Source of the DNA: JAYZDP01 sp036337765
GTDB taxonomy: Bacteria > Acidobacteriota > Thermoanaerobaculia > Multivoradales > Multivoraceae
DNA length: 41,692 bases
Direction of reading: 5' to 3'
Assembly (NCBI GenBank): GCA_036337765.1
Contig: JAYZDP010000171.1
Location: 1-41,692, forward strand
The notes beneath the pieces are model-generated. The model was not told the DNA's origin. It saw nothing but the letters and a program-made list of their open reading frames with translations, and made no database searches. Shown here in pieces: positions 24,708 through 34,373 of the stretch (position 1 is its first letter; each line of letters starts with the position of its first letter). A program made the translations under genes and the position numbers.

Positions 24708-26873
24708 CTACGGGTGATCGCGCAGTGGAGCCATCCCCGTTGCTTCGGCGGCGAAGGCGTGGCGCCGGGCGGCGTCTTCGATCTGCATCCACATCGGCTT
24801 GCCCGCGCCATGCCCGGCGCGAGTCTCGACGCTCAGTAGCACCGGACGTTCACAACCCTGGGCGTGTTGTGCGGCGGCGGCGAACTTGTAGCTGTGCCAC
24901 GGCACAACGCGGTCGTCATGGTCGGCGGTGGTGATGAGCGTCGGTGGGTAGCAGGCGCCGTCCTCGAGATTGTGCAGCGGCGAGTAGGCGATTTGGGAGC
25001 GGAAGTCGTCCTCGTTCTCGCTCAGACCGTAGTCGTCTGCCCAGTTGCGGGCGTTGTGGCTCGGCAGGTGGTAGCGGAGCATGTCGAGCACGCCCACGGC
25101 TGGTAGTACCGCCGCGAAGAGGTCGGGGCGCTGGATCATCCCGGCCGCGACTAGAAGTCCGCCGTTGGATCCGCCCGAGATCGCGAGTTGTTCCGGCGTC
25201 GTCGTGCCACTCGAGATCAGCCATTCGGCGGCGGCGATGAAATCGTCGAACACGTTCTGCTTGTTGTGCCGGGCGCCAGCGAGATGCCACTGCTTGCCAT
25301 ACTCTCCGCCGCCTCGCAGATTGGCGATCGCGTAGACCCCGCCCTGCTCCATCCACATCAGCCGGCTGGCCATGAAGGACGGGCCGAGCGCCACGTTGAA
25401 GCCGCCGTAGCCGTAGAGCATCGTTGGATGCGGAAGTTCTGGGTCGAGGTCGCTGCGATGGGCGACGAACATCGGCACCCGCGTTCCGTCGCGGCTCTCG
25501 AAGAACACCTGACGGGTCTCGAAGCGAGCTGCGTCTACGGGCAGAACCGGCTCGTGAAAGGCCTCGCTGGTGCCGCTGGCGAAGTCGTAGCGGTAGGTCG
25601 TACGTGGGCGGGTGATGCTCTCGAACGAGTAGTAGGTCTCGGTCTGATCGTTGCGGCCGCCGAGACCCCCCACGCTGCCCGGACCGGGAAGGTCGAGCTC
25701 GTCCCGTCGCTGTCCGGAGAGGTCCCAGATCTCGACGCGCGACACGACGTCGACGAGATACTCGGCGAAGATCGCGCCTCCCACCAGGCTCGAGCTCTGG
25801 AGGGCGTGCTCGGTCATCGGCACGATCTCGCGCAGGGTCCTGTCGTCCGAGTCGACATCAAGCGCGACCACGCGACCGTTGGGCGCGTCGAGGACTGTCT
25901 CGAAGAAGAAGGTTGAGCCCTCGTTGCCCAAAAAGTGGTACACCGAGTCCCAGTTGTCGAGCAGCGGCTCGAAGTCGGCCGCGCTCCCCGGGTCGAGGTC
26001 ACGGAACCAGACGGCGTTCTTGAGGTAGCCGTCCGACAGACGTAGAACGAGATAGCGACCGTCCTCGGTGACGGTCGCGTAGGGGTTTGTCTGCGGGTGC
26101 TCGGGCTGGCTGAAGACGATCTCGTCTTCAGTCTGCGGGGACCCGATGCGGTGGAAGTAGACCGACACTTCACGCGAGCCGTCGGCGACACCGCTGTGGG
26201 CGAGCGGATAGCGGCTGTAGTAGAAGCCGCTCGAGTCCGGGAGCCAGGAAATCGGCGTGAACTTGATGTGGGTGAGCACCTCGTCGAGGTCAGTGCCCGT
26301 GGCCACGTCACGCACGTGCCAGTCGCGCCAGTCGGAGCCGCCGTCGGAGCGGGCAAAGGCGATCAGGCTACCGTCGGGGCTCGGCTGCCAACCGGCGAGC
26401 GCGATCGTCGCGTCGCTCGAGAAGCCGTTTGGATCGAGCAGCACCCGCGGTCTCCCGCCACCGTCCACCACGACCAGTTCGTATTGGTCCTGCAGCCCGT
26501 CGTTGCGCTCCCAAAACAGACGATCGCCGAAGCGACGCGGCAGACCGATGCGGTCGTAGTCTGAGAGCTCCGTGAGTCGCGTCTCGAAATGGGCACGCAA
26601 CGGCAGGTCGGCAAGCAACGGGCCTGAGAGCGCGTTCTGATCATTGACCCACTCCGCGGTGCGTTGCGCGTCGAGCTCTTCGAGCCAACGATACGGATCC
26701 GCCACCTGGGAGCCGTGGTAGTCGTCGACCTGCTCCTCGCGCGGGCTCTCGGGGTAGGCCAGCCGTTGCCGGCGCGGATTTGAGTCGCGTGCGCAGGCTA
26801 CAATGGCGAGCAGCGCGCCGAGGCTGACGATGACGGCGGGCTGTGTTTCCCACGCTTCGATCATGCGGCGCAT
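24708..26873 (-). CDS. Prolyl oligopeptidase family (S9A) lipoprotein
   Basis: A 721-aa serine peptidase. The N-terminus carries a lipobox-like signal (VSLGALLAIVAC), so the enzyme is probably anchored in the periplasm or outer membrane. The N-terminal YHGSQVADPYRWLEELD block, the beta-propeller and the C-terminal catalytic domain appear in family order: MLYGYGGFNVALGP, IANLRGGGEYGKQWH, the nucleophile Ser (about 569) in ISGGSNGGLLV, the acid in TADHDDRVVP and His (about 688) in RAGHGAGKP. The family cuts short peptides after proline. Starts at 26873 or 26864 both precede the signal. It is divergent from the TonB-dependent receptor 73 bases away, so peptide uptake and degradation may be linked. 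Confidence 0.9.
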   Translation of the reverse strand: MRRMIEAWETQPAVIVSLGALLAIVACARDSNPRRQRLAYPESPREEQVDDYHGSQVADPYRWLEELDAQRTAEWVNDQNALSGPLLADLPLRAHFETRLTELSDYDRIGLPRRFGDRLFWERNDGLQDQYELVVVDGGGRPRVLLDPNGFSSDATIALAGWQPSPDGSLIAFARSDGGSDWRDWHVRDVATGTDLDEVLTHIKFTPISWLPDSSGFYYSRYPLAHSGVADGSREVSVYFHRIGSPQTEDEIVFSQPEHPQTNPYATVTEDGRYLVLRLSDGYLKNAVWFRDLDPGSAADFEPLLDNWDSVYHFLGNEGSTFFFETVLDAPNGRVVALDVDSDDRTLREIVPMTEHALQSSSLVGGAIFAEYLVDVVSRVEIWDLSGQRRDELDLPGPGSVGGLGGRNDQTETYYSFESITRPRTTYRYDFASGTSEAFHEPVLPVDAARFETRQVFFESRDGTRVPMFVAHRSDLDPELPHPTMLYGYGGFNVALGPSFMASRLMWMEQGGVYAIANLRGGGEYGKQWHLAGARHNKQNVFDDFIAAAEWLISSGTTTPEQLAISGGSNGGLLVAAGMIQRPDLFAAVLPAVGVLDMLRYHLPSHNARNWADDYGLSENEDDFRSQIAYSPLHNLEDGACYPPTLITTADHDDRVVPWHSYKFAAAAQHAQGCERPVLLSVETRAGHGAGKPMWMQIEDAARRHAFAAEATGMAPLRDHP

Positions 26874-26946
26874 GATGTCAGAGGCTGGTGGCCGGAGGCG
26901 GTGGGCGAGCCGGTCGCCCGAGACCGTTCTGATCGAGATCTCCCGA

Positions 26947-29475
26947 ATGCAAGTGCTCCGACGCGTCGTCGGAACGAGGCTCACTCGGTCTCTTCCGCTT
27001 GTCTACGCCTGCCTGATCTGTGGCGTCGTCGTGCCCGGGGGGGTTGCGGCACAGGCGCGCACGACCGGCAGCCTGGGCGGAGCGGTGACCTCACGCTCGG
27101 GTGACGTGATCATCGGTGCATCGGTGCGTGCCACCTCCGCCGCGCTGCAGGGTGCGCGCGAGGCGCTGACCGGTCCGACGGGCCGCTACCAGCTCGAGGG
27201 GCTCGCCCCGGGGGTATACACGATCCGCTTCGCCAGTCCGGGCATGGCCAGCGAAGAACATCGCAAGACCGTGCCCGCCGGGGTCGCCGCGCGCCTCGAC
27301 GCGCAGCTGCGCCAGACCGACTTCGACGCGACCATCATCGTGACCGGCGAGTCGTCGATCATTGCCGACTCATCCACCATCGGCGCGGTGATCGACGCGC
27401 AGGCGATTCATCGACTGCCGATTGGGCGGACTCTGTCGGAGATCGCCGAGCTGTCGCCCGCGGTCGCGCGCTCGCGGGCCCCGGGCGCGCCGCTGTCGCT
27501 GGCGGGTGCAAGTGGCCGCGACAATCTGTGGCTGATCGACGGCGCCGGGCTCTCAGATGCGCTCGCGGGCTCGGAGCTCGATATGCTCGTGCCCGATGCG
27601 CTGATCCAGGTGCGAGTGGCCGCAGCCGGTTTGAGCCCGGAGGTGGGGCGCTTCGGTGGCGGTGTGATCGGCGCGGTCACCCACAGCGGCGGCGACGAGG
27701 TTCACGGCTCTGGCCGCGTCCTCCTCTCGAGTCCCTCGTGGCGAAGCGAGACTCCCTACGCGTCCGAGGCCAGCACCCGGCGAGAGGACAGCACGCAGCT
27801 GAACGCCGAGGCGACACTGGGCGGCTTCTTCCACCGGGATCGGCTGTGGTTTTTCGCCGCCGCGCTCTCCTCCGATGCCGCGGCACAGACCCGGCGCGAG
27901 GGCGCGGATCGTGACGAAGAGCACGACGACGAGCGTCTCCAGCTCAAGCTCACGGGTCGAGCGGCCCCAGGACACGGGCTAACGCTGAACTTCGCCGCCG
28001 CCGATCGGCGCGGCGTCGCTCGTCCCGGGCTACGCAGTCCGCGGCCGGTGCGTGTGATTCCCTTCGGCGACGGGCGCGACGTATGGACGGCGACCTACGG
28101 CGGGGTGGTGGCGCCGAACGTCTTCGTCGAGGCCACGGCCTCGCGGGCCCGCGCGCACACGCTTTTCGACGTTGTGGGCCTCAGCGACTCGATCGTCGAA
28201 GAAGAGGAGTGGTCTGGCTCGGTTACTGCTCTCTTCGATACGGGATCAGCGGGGTCGCACGATCTCGTGCTCGGCGCCGAGGACTTCGAAGGCTCGATCC
28301 GCGGGGTCGAGGGGATGTTCGTCAGCGACAGTTGGCGCGTCGATCGACACTGGACTCTCAACCTCGGACTGCGACGCGAGGAAGTTTCCGGTCGCGACGA
28401 GGCAGGACGAGGGGCGGTCTCGCGACACCTGCTGCCGAGGCTGGCCGCGGCCTTCGATGTGCGCGGCAACGGCTCGGCCCTGCTTGAGGCGACGTTCGGT
28501 GAATACGCCGGGGTCTGGGATCGCGATCCGCTGGCGGTCCGCGCTCACGGTGCCAGCCACAAGTCGGCGACCGCGCCGCCAAACACCGGCATCGTGCGCG
28601 AGTGGACCCTGTCGAGCGGTGTCCGGGTCGGAGCGGGCGGCCACTTCAGTGTCGCCTATATCGATCGCCAGTGGACCGATGTGGTGGTCGCCACCGTGTT
28701 GGCGGACAACGGTTCCAGCATGCTGGCTGGAGGCGCCCTGGTCGACCGAGTGGTCTATCGGCCCAGTGCCGTACCCCAGCGCTCCTACGAGTCGCTGGTT
28801 GTCCACGGGCGCTTTCCGCGCTCGCAGCGCTGGGCGTTGGAAGGCCATTGGACCCGTCAGCTCCACAACTCCGGGAACTCGCCGTGGCCGGGTGAGTCGA
28901 GCCTATCGGGCTCGCCGCTGCGCTATCCCGAGATCCGCGACGCGCGCACCGACGCCTATGGCCCGATTCCTTCGCATCAACGGGATCGGGTGCGCCTTTG
29001 GACGACCTATCGGCGGGATCGGGGCATCGCCGGTGTGCTGAGCTTGAGCGCGATTCTGAGCTACGACTCGGCACGCCACTTCTCGCTGGTCGAGATGCTG
29101 CCGCTGACCGAGACGCAGCGGACGATCCTGGCGCAGCTCGGCTACGGAGGATCACCGGCCGCACTGCCTCTGTTCTACGGCAATCGGGGCGGTCAGCAGT
29201 TCGACAGCTCGCGGCGGATCGATTTCGCCCTGCTGTATGACTTGCCGCTGCCCGATCCGGTCGATGTGTGGCTCAAGGCGGAGGTCTTCAACGTTCTCGA
29301 CGACGACTCGCTGCTGAGCTGGGACACGACCGTTCACGGCGTCGACGACGGTAAGCTCGACGAGCTCGGCCGTCCGACCGCGCACGTTCGAGATCCGAGC
29401 TTCGGGACTGCACGCGGCCCCGAGGACTACGAGACTCCGCGAGAGCTACGCGTTTCACTCGGCGTTCGCTTCTGA
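26947..29475 (+). CDS. TonB-dependent receptor-like protein with carboxypeptidase-regulatory domain
   Basis: An 842-aa outer-membrane protein. ATG 26947 gives a clear signal peptide (LPLVYACLICGVVV, cut near VAAQA); the frame is open upstream but overlaps the divergent gene. Next come a CarboxypepD_reg domain (GSLGGAVTSRSGDVIIGASV, then GRYQLEGLAPGVYTIRF, about residues 40-115), a plug-like region with IHRLPIGRTLSEIAELSPAV, LWLIDGAGLSDALAG and a VGRFGGGVIGAVTHSG block, then a beta-barrel with many alternating strands ending in RELRVSLGVRF, an aromatic C-terminus typical of outer-membrane barrels. It resembles the large Oar/TonB-type receptors common in Acidobacteriota. Its ligand is unknown. 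Confidence 0.85.
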   Translation: MQVLRRVVGTRLTRSLPLVYACLICGVVVPGGVAAQARTTGSLGGAVTSRSGDVIIGASVRATSAALQGAREALTGPTGRYQLEGLAPGVYTIRFASPGMASEEHRKTVPAGVAARLDAQLRQTDFDATIIVTGESSIIADSSTIGAVIDAQAIHRLPIGRTLSEIAELSPAVARSRAPGAPLSLAGASGRDNLWLIDGAGLSDALAGSELDMLVPDALIQVRVAAAGLSPEVGRFGGGVIGAVTHSGGDEVHGSGRVLLSSPSWRSETPYASEASTRREDSTQLNAEATLGGFFHRDRLWFFAAALSSDAAAQTRREGADRDEEHDDERLQLKLTGRAAPGHGLTLNFAAADRRGVARPGLRSPRPVRVIPFGDGRDVWTATYGGVVAPNVFVEATASRARAHTLFDVVGLSDSIVEEEEWSGSVTALFDTGSAGSHDLVLGAEDFEGSIRGVEGMFVSDSWRVDRHWTLNLGLRREEVSGRDEAGRGAVSRHLLPRLAAAFDVRGNGSALLEATFGEYAGVWDRDPLAVRAHGASHKSATAPPNTGIVREWTLSSGVRVGAGGHFSVAYIDRQWTDVVVATVLADNGSSMLAGGALVDRVVYRPSAVPQRSYESLVVHGRFPRSQRWALEGHWTRQLHNSGNSPWPGESSLSGSPLRYPEIRDARTDAYGPIPSHQRDRVRLWTTYRRDRGIAGVLSLSAILSYDSARHFSLVEMLPLTETQRTILAQLGYGGSPAALPLFYGNRGGQQFDSSRRIDFALLYDLPLPDPVDVWLKAEVFNVLDDDSLLSWDTTVHGVDDGKLDELGRPTAHVRDPSFGTARGPEDYETPRELRVSLGVRF

Positions 29476-29484
29476 GCCCGACCG

Positions 29485-29595
29485 TCAGCCCGCGGGTGGC
29501 GGACCGATGAGTATCTCCAGCGAAAGTCGCCCCGGTTGGGCGGTCGCGGCGAACGACGCGAGGAAGAGGCAAGCCGCGGCGCGGAGGTACTTCAT
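29485..29595 (-). CDS. Putative 36-aa secreted peptide
   Basis: ATG at 29595 to TGA at 29485. The translation starts MKYLRAAACLFLASFAATAQ, a textbook signal peptide with an alanine cut site, followed by only 16 residues (PGRLSLEILIGPPPAG). It fills the gap between the receptor gene and the phosphodiesterase gene on the opposite strand. It may be a genuine small secreted peptide or the start of a truncated gene. The ribosome site is weak. Confidence 0.4.
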   Translation of the reverse strand: MKYLRAAACLFLASFAATAQPGRLSLEILIGPPPAG

Positions 29596-29630
29596 GGGCC
29601 TTGAAGCGTACCGGAGGGTGGTGGGGCCCC

Positions 29631-31499
29631 ATGCTACGATGGTCGCCCGAGACGGCCTCCCGCCGCCGGCTCCGAAGCCCCAAAACGAAACCGATGTGTC
29701 AGGGATGGGCAGCTGCCGCCGTGCGTTGGGCGGGCGTGGGATTCGTGCACGGAGCGCTCGTCTACGGCGGGCTGATCTCGCTGCTGCACGTGGTGCACAA
29801 CCGCATGCCGTCGGTGCGTGACGCGGTCGTCCTGCTCGCGATCAGCGCGTTGGTTTACGGCACTGCGGGTGCTGCGATCTTCGCCGGAGGCGGCATCGCC
29901 GGTCGGCTTGGGTGCCGGCTGGTTCCGAGTAGGTGGGGCAGGGCAGGACGCGATGGCGGGCTCCTGTGGCCGGCCTTCACGTTTACGCTCGCGTTCTGGT
30001 ACTTCTACTTCAACTACGCCCTTTCCTACGACCAGCTGCCGATGGTCGATGATCCGGATGTGCGCCACATCCTGGTGCTTCTGGCAGTGCGCTCGGTGCT
30101 CGTTGGAGTGTGCGCCTGGGGGGTCGCCTGGCTCTTCAATGCAATCTGGCAGGCCCTCGCCAGGCGGTCCCAGACCGCAGCGGCCTGTACCGTCGCTCTG
30201 TTGGCACTGGTCGCCGCGCACGTCGCGGCTGCATGGCGCTACCAGGTCCCGGCGGAGCCGAGCGCAACGCTGGAGGACGTGCCACGGCTCGAGACCGCCG
30301 CCGATGCCGCGCCGAAGGTGGTGCTTCTCGGCATCGACGGCGCTGAGTGGAGCGTTATCCACGAGCTCTTAGAGCGCGGCGAGCTGACGCATCTGCGGCG
30401 CTACGTCGATGAGGGCTCGACTGGAAACCTCAACACCATTCCCGACGCCAACTCGCCCCTGATCTGGGCGTCGATCTACACCGGCGAGCCGCCCGACGAG
30501 CACTCGATTCACGACTTCTACACCATCCGCCTACCGGGTATGAGCGATCGCGGCTTCTACCCCGTGCACCGCACCTACTTCAAGGAGATCGTCGGTGTGC
30601 TGGAGTCGATCGGCGTCGCCCGCCGAGTGACGGTCGATCGTTCCAACCTGCGCTCGGTGCTGCTGTGGGAGGCCGCTTACGGCATGGGGCGTGACATCGG
30701 CGTCGTCGACGGCTACTACTACTCTTTTCCGACCCCCGAGCTCGGTGAAGACGCCGGCTTCTATCTCGCGTACGGCGCCAGCGAGTATCTGGCGAGTGTC
30801 AGAGACAACGATCGCGACGAAGCGCTCGATGGCCTCTTCGCCCACCCCGCGACGCTCCTCAAAGAGCAACGACCGCAAGGCAAAGACTTCGCCTGGCAGT
30901 CGAAGGCGTTGCTCTCTCTCCTCGATGCCGGTGACCAGCCCGCCTTCGTCAACCTCTACACCCACGAGCCCGACAGCTCCCAGCACTGGTACTGGAAGTG
31001 GTACCAGCCCAAGTACTACCTCGGCGTGCGCGACAGCGACATCGAGGAGTTCGGCTCGATCGTCCCCGACTTCTATCGCGAGTTCGATGCCTTCCTCGGT
31101 GAGCTCGAGGAGCGCATCGACGACGACACCATCGTCATGATCGTCTCCGACCACGGCCACGTCCCTTGCATCCTCCACCAGCACATGCAGACCTGGCACC
31201 GTCACGGGCCACCGGGGGTCGTGCTAATGCGCGGCGGCCCGGTCAAGAAGGGCCACACGATCGCCGATGCCCACGTCTTCGACGTCTTCCCGACGGTCCT
31301 GCACCTGCTCGGCCTGCCGGTGCCAGAAGACGGCGACGGCAAGGTCCTGACGGAAGCGCTGGAGCCGGGTGCGACGCAGGTCGAGACGATTCCGAGCTAC
31401 GATTTTCTCTACGAGCGGTTCGCGGTGACCTCGTCGAAGGGGTCTGCCGCTAGGAACGAGGCTGAGCTGGAACGGCTACGGAATCTTGGCTACATCTAG
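29631..31499 (+). CDS. Membrane-anchored alkaline phosphatase-superfamily (PDE/nucleotide pyrophosphatase-like) protein
   Basis: About 622 aa. The first 200 residues contain about four or five hydrophobic helices (VGFVHGALVYGGLISLLHV, AVVLLAISALVYGTAGA, PAFTFTLAFWYFYFNYAL, HILVLLAVRSVLVGV, ACTVALLALVAAHVA). The rest is a metal-dependent phosphatase/phosphodiesterase domain: VVLLGIDGAEWSVI (metal Asp), NTIPDANSPLIWASIYTG (nucleophile region), HEPDSSQHWYWKWY, IVSDHGHVP and HVFDVFPTVLHLLGLPVP. Such enzymes cleave phosphate esters or transfer phospho-groups to lipids or glycans on the outer face. GGAGGG precedes ATG 29631; ATG 29694 is an alternative. The C-terminus ends RLRNLGYI. Confidence 0.85.
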   Translation: MLRWSPETASRRRLRSPKTKPMCQGWAAAAVRWAGVGFVHGALVYGGLISLLHVVHNRMPSVRDAVVLLAISALVYGTAGAAIFAGGGIAGRLGCRLVPSRWGRAGRDGGLLWPAFTFTLAFWYFYFNYALSYDQLPMVDDPDVRHILVLLAVRSVLVGVCAWGVAWLFNAIWQALARRSQTAAACTVALLALVAAHVAAAWRYQVPAEPSATLEDVPRLETAADAAPKVVLLGIDGAEWSVIHELLERGELTHLRRYVDEGSTGNLNTIPDANSPLIWASIYTGEPPDEHSIHDFYTIRLPGMSDRGFYPVHRTYFKEIVGVLESIGVARRVTVDRSNLRSVLLWEAAYGMGRDIGVVDGYYYSFPTPELGEDAGFYLAYGASEYLASVRDNDRDEALDGLFAHPATLLKEQRPQGKDFAWQSKALLSLLDAGDQPAFVNLYTHEPDSSQHWYWKWYQPKYYLGVRDSDIEEFGSIVPDFYREFDAFLGELEERIDDDTIVMIVSDHGHVPCILHQHMQTWHRHGPPGVVLMRGGPVKKGHTIADAHVFDVFPTVLHLLGLPVPEDGDGKVLTEALEPGATQVETIPSYDFLYERFAVTSSKGSAARNEAELERLRNLGYI

Positions 31500-31597
31500 C
31501 TTTGAGTAGGTAGGTCTTGGTGGTGAGGATCGCCGTCGAGTAGGCGACTCTTCGTGGGCTCCCTCCGTCTGGGGACCCCGCGAAAACTCTCCTCTGC

Positions 31598-31620
31598 GAC
31601 GGGAATCGGTCCCTCCCGTC
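31598..31620. terminator. Weak hairpin between convergent genes
   Basis: Arms GACGGGA (31598-31604) and TCCCGTC (31614-31620) pair perfectly over seven bases with a nine-base loop. It lies between the stops of the phosphodiesterase gene and the SGNH gene. No T-run follows on either strand. Confidence 0.25.
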
Positions 31621-31647
31621 CTGCGTCACCCTCCGCTCCCCTCCGTC

Positions 31648-32892
31648 TCATTCTCCAATCTCGATCAAGGGCCAATTCCCACTCGTCAGCTCTCGAACCG
31701 AGAACTCGTAAATCACCACTCTCTTCCCCTCCAACCTTCCCCCATCCATCGCCAGCCTCCGTCGCGCCTCATGCGCGCCGCCAGCGTTGACCGCGATGCG
31801 GTCGACGGGGCGGCGGAGGTGGTGGGAGAGGTGCTCGGCGAGGCCGGCGCTCGCTCCCCAGCCGAGGGAGGGGTCGGAGTAGATGTTGGCGAAGCTGTCG
31901 CCGAGGAGCAGGATGGTGGCGCTCCGGTCGGGGCGCCAGGCGCGCCCACGGACCTCGACGCGCTGGGTCGTGACGGTCTGGTCGGGGTAGCGCTGGCTCG
32001 TTTCGGGGAGGTCGAGGAGGCGGACGATGTCGCCGGTGGCGGTGATCGGCGTTGGGCGCAGGGTCGAGAGCTGGAGTCGGCCGCGTGTCAGGTCGAGTGC
32101 ATCGATGTGCGCGGCCAGGGCCGCGGCGACCGCCTCCATGCCGGCGGGGGTCCAGTGAGTATCGGTGGCGAGAAAGGCGTCCTCCTGCTCGACCAGCGTG
32201 GCGGTCGGGTCGAGTGTGTCGATGCCTTTGTCCGCGAGCTGGCCGAGAAAAGTCGGAAAGGACTCGTTGTGGATCGGCGGGACCGCGTCGGCTCCGGCGA
32301 AAAGCTGCGGGGCGAGGGTCGGCTTGACCGGGACGGGGACTACGATGAGGTGAATGCCACGGTCTCGCAGCCGGCGGTCGAAGTCGACCAGCGCCGCCAC
32401 CGGGTCGGGTGAGATGGTGGGCTCCCACGGGCGCGGCGAATCGATGCGTGCGGCGAGGACGCGAGGCTCGAGAAAGCCCCTGCCGATGGCGTAGTCGACG
32501 TCGGGCCGGTAGAAGAGCGAGCGGGCGGCTCCCGGGTAGGCCTCCTCGTTGCCCGCGCCTAGCAGCGCCGTCAGGCCTGCCTGCGCCCACGGACGTACTT
32601 TGGCGGCGACCCTGGAGTCGTCCTCGAGTCGGCTCTCCGCCTCTTCGATCGCTTGCTGGAGGGCACGATTGGCGGCGAGACCGGGTGGAGCGGCCAGCGC
32701 ATCGGTCACGCCGTCGCGTACGATCCCCAGCCAACTCGTCGCTGAGCCCGAAGCCCCGTCGATCAGAGGAACCGAGAGGAGAGTCGCGGCGATAGTGGCA
32801 ACGAGCCCGATCGCGGTTGCACGTCCCACCGCGGTCGAGCTGAGCTCGGCCTCTGCCTGGCGCCTGCGGCTGCGTGCGTAGTCGTCGCTCAC
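31648..32892 (-). CDS. AlgJ/AlgX-like SGNH polysaccharide O-acetylation protein
   Basis: About 414 aa from GTG 32892, two bases after the MBOAT stop. An N-terminal membrane segment (ATAIGLVATIAATLLSVPLI) is followed by an SGNH-fold domain facing outward: YRPDVDYAIGRGF, then HLIVVPVPVKPTLAPQL, DTHWTPAGME (the Asp-x-x-His-like block) and ILLLGDSFANIY with the Ser nucleophile, as in alginate O-acetyltransferases AlgJ and AlgX. It works with the MBOAT protein encoded just upstream, which passes acetyl groups across the membrane, and adds them to an extracellular polysaccharide. Last gene of the four-gene operon. Confidence 0.85.
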   Translation of the reverse strand: MSDDYARSRRRQAEAELSSTAVGRATAIGLVATIAATLLSVPLIDGASGSATSWLGIVRDGVTDALAAPPGLAANRALQQAIEEAESRLEDDSRVAAKVRPWAQAGLTALLGAGNEEAYPGAARSLFYRPDVDYAIGRGFLEPRVLAARIDSPRPWEPTISPDPVAALVDFDRRLRDRGIHLIVVPVPVKPTLAPQLFAGADAVPPIHNESFPTFLGQLADKGIDTLDPTATLVEQEDAFLATDTHWTPAGMEAVAAALAAHIDALDLTRGRLQLSTLRPTPITATGDIVRLLDLPETSQRYPDQTVTTQRVEVRGRAWRPDRSATILLLGDSFANIYSDPSLGWGASAGLAEHLSHHLRRPVDRIAVNAGGAHEARRRLAMDGGRLEGKRVVIYEFSVRELTSGNWPLIEIGE

Positions 32893-32894
32893 GG

Positions 32895-34361
32895 TCAGAA
32901 GATGAAGTAGATGAACGGGTTGTAGCTCTGGGTGTGAAGCACCGCCAGCGCCGCCCAGAAGAGAGTCGTGCACGCCGCGGCGCGAGCCGGGCTCAGGGTG
33001 CGCGTCCAGTCCCAGGTTTGTGGAGCTGCCCAGGCGACGGTCGCCGCGATGGCGAGGACCAGGAGGTAGTAGGGGGTGTGGATCACGCCTCCGACGAGTG
33101 CCGACTGCGCGCTGGAGCTGCCCAGGCCCGCCATTGCGGCGAGATAGCTTCCTGCCGTCACGATGTCATCGGCGCGGAAGGGCACCCAGGCGATCGTGAC
33201 CAGCAGGAAGGTGCCTGCGACCTGCAGCGGCTGCGGCAGGGTGGAGAAGAGGCCCCTACCGCCGCGGGCACGCTCGACGGCGAGGAGCACGCCGTGCAAG
33301 CCGCCCCAGATGACGAAGGTCCACGCCGCCCCGTGCCACAGACCGCCGAGCAGCATGACCAGGGCCAGGTTGACGTAGGTGCGCACGGCGCCGCGGCGGT
33401 TGCCACCAAGGGGGATGTAGAGGTAGTCGCGCAGCCAGCTCGAGAGCGAGATGTGCCAGCGTCGCCAGAAGTCGGTGATCGAGTTGGCGCGGTAGGGCGA
33501 GTCGAAGTTCTTGGGAAAGACGAAGCCGAGCATCAGGCCGAGGCCGATCGCCATGTCCGAGTAGCCGCTGAAGTCGAAGTAGATCTGCATCGAGTAGGCG
33601 ACGATGCCGAACCAGGCGTCGACCGTGTCGAGGGCGGCCGCTCCGAATGCGGTGTCGGCGACCTTGCCGCACGGGTTGGCGAGCAGGATCTTCTTGGCGA
33701 AGCCGAGGCTGAGAAAGGCCGCGCCCCGGGCGAGCTTCTCGACAGTGTGAGTGCGGTGGGCGAGCTGTTCCGCGATCTCCGAGAAGCGGATGATCGGCCC
33801 GGCGACCAGCTGCGGGAACAGCGACACATAGCAGGCGAAGTCGACGGGGTTGCGCAGCGCCGCGCAGTGGCCGCGGTAGACGTCGATCGAGTAGCTCATC
33901 GACTGGAAGGTGTAGAAGCTGATACCCAGCGGCAGCACCACCCGCAACGCGGAGTCGAGGCCGAGATCGCCGAGGCCCAGGGCGCCCAGCACGCCGTTGG
34001 TGCTGTCGACGAAGAAGTTGAAGTACTTGAACAAGCCCAGCAGGGAGAGGTTGGTGACGATCGAGATCGTGACCGCCAGTCGCTGGCGCGACGTTCGCTC
34101 GCCATCGCGTGGCAGTGGCTCGGACCGGGCCGCGCGTCGTGGACCGACCATCCACAGGCCGCAGACGTAGTCGACCACTGTCGACGTGGCCATCAGCAGG
34201 GTGAAGGCCGGGTTCGCCCAGCCGTAGAAGGCGTAGCTGCTCGCGGTCAGCGCCGCGTTGCGAAGACGAAGGGAGTGGCGCAGACGCTGCGGCAGCGCGT
34301 AGTAGAGCGCCAGCGCGAGCGGCAGAAAGTAGTAGACGAACAGATGTGAGCTGAAGACCAT
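32895..34361 (-). CDS. MBOAT-family O-acyltransferase (AlgI-like)
   Basis: A 488-aa multi-spanning membrane protein. The N-terminal FLPLALALYYALP, the central VLPLGISFYTFQSMSYSID, PQLVAGPIIRF, DFSGYSDMAIGLGLMLG and FWRRWHISLSSWLRDYLYIP blocks and the catalytic GGLWHGAAWTFVIWGGLHG histidine are those of AlgI/PatA-type MBOATs. They move acetyl groups from acetyl-CoA to the periplasm for polysaccharide or peptidoglycan O-acetylation. ATG 34361 follows the LamG protein stop by 12 bases. Confidence 0.95.
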   Translation of the reverse strand: MVFSSHLFVYYFLPLALALYYALPQRLRHSLRLRNAALTASSYAFYGWANPAFTLLMATSTVVDYVCGLWMVGPRRAARSEPLPRDGERTSRQRLAVTISIVTNLSLLGLFKYFNFFVDSTNGVLGALGLGDLGLDSALRVVLPLGISFYTFQSMSYSIDVYRGHCAALRNPVDFACYVSLFPQLVAGPIIRFSEIAEQLAHRTHTVEKLARGAAFLSLGFAKKILLANPCGKVADTAFGAAALDTVDAWFGIVAYSMQIYFDFSGYSDMAIGLGLMLGFVFPKNFDSPYRANSITDFWRRWHISLSSWLRDYLYIPLGGNRRGAVRTYVNLALVMLLGGLWHGAAWTFVIWGGLHGVLLAVERARGGRGLFSTLPQPLQVAGTFLLVTIAWVPFRADDIVTAGSYLAAMAGLGSSSAQSALVGGVIHTPYYLLVLAIAATVAWAAPQTWDWTRTLSPARAAACTTLFWAALAVLHTQSYNPFIYFIF

Positions 34362-34373
34362 GACGAGGCGACG

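Noticed and set aside
32874..34349. Long plus-strand open frame of 491 codons
   Set aside because: It is antisense to the well-supported MBOAT gene and has the repetitive charged composition of a GC-rich shadow frame.
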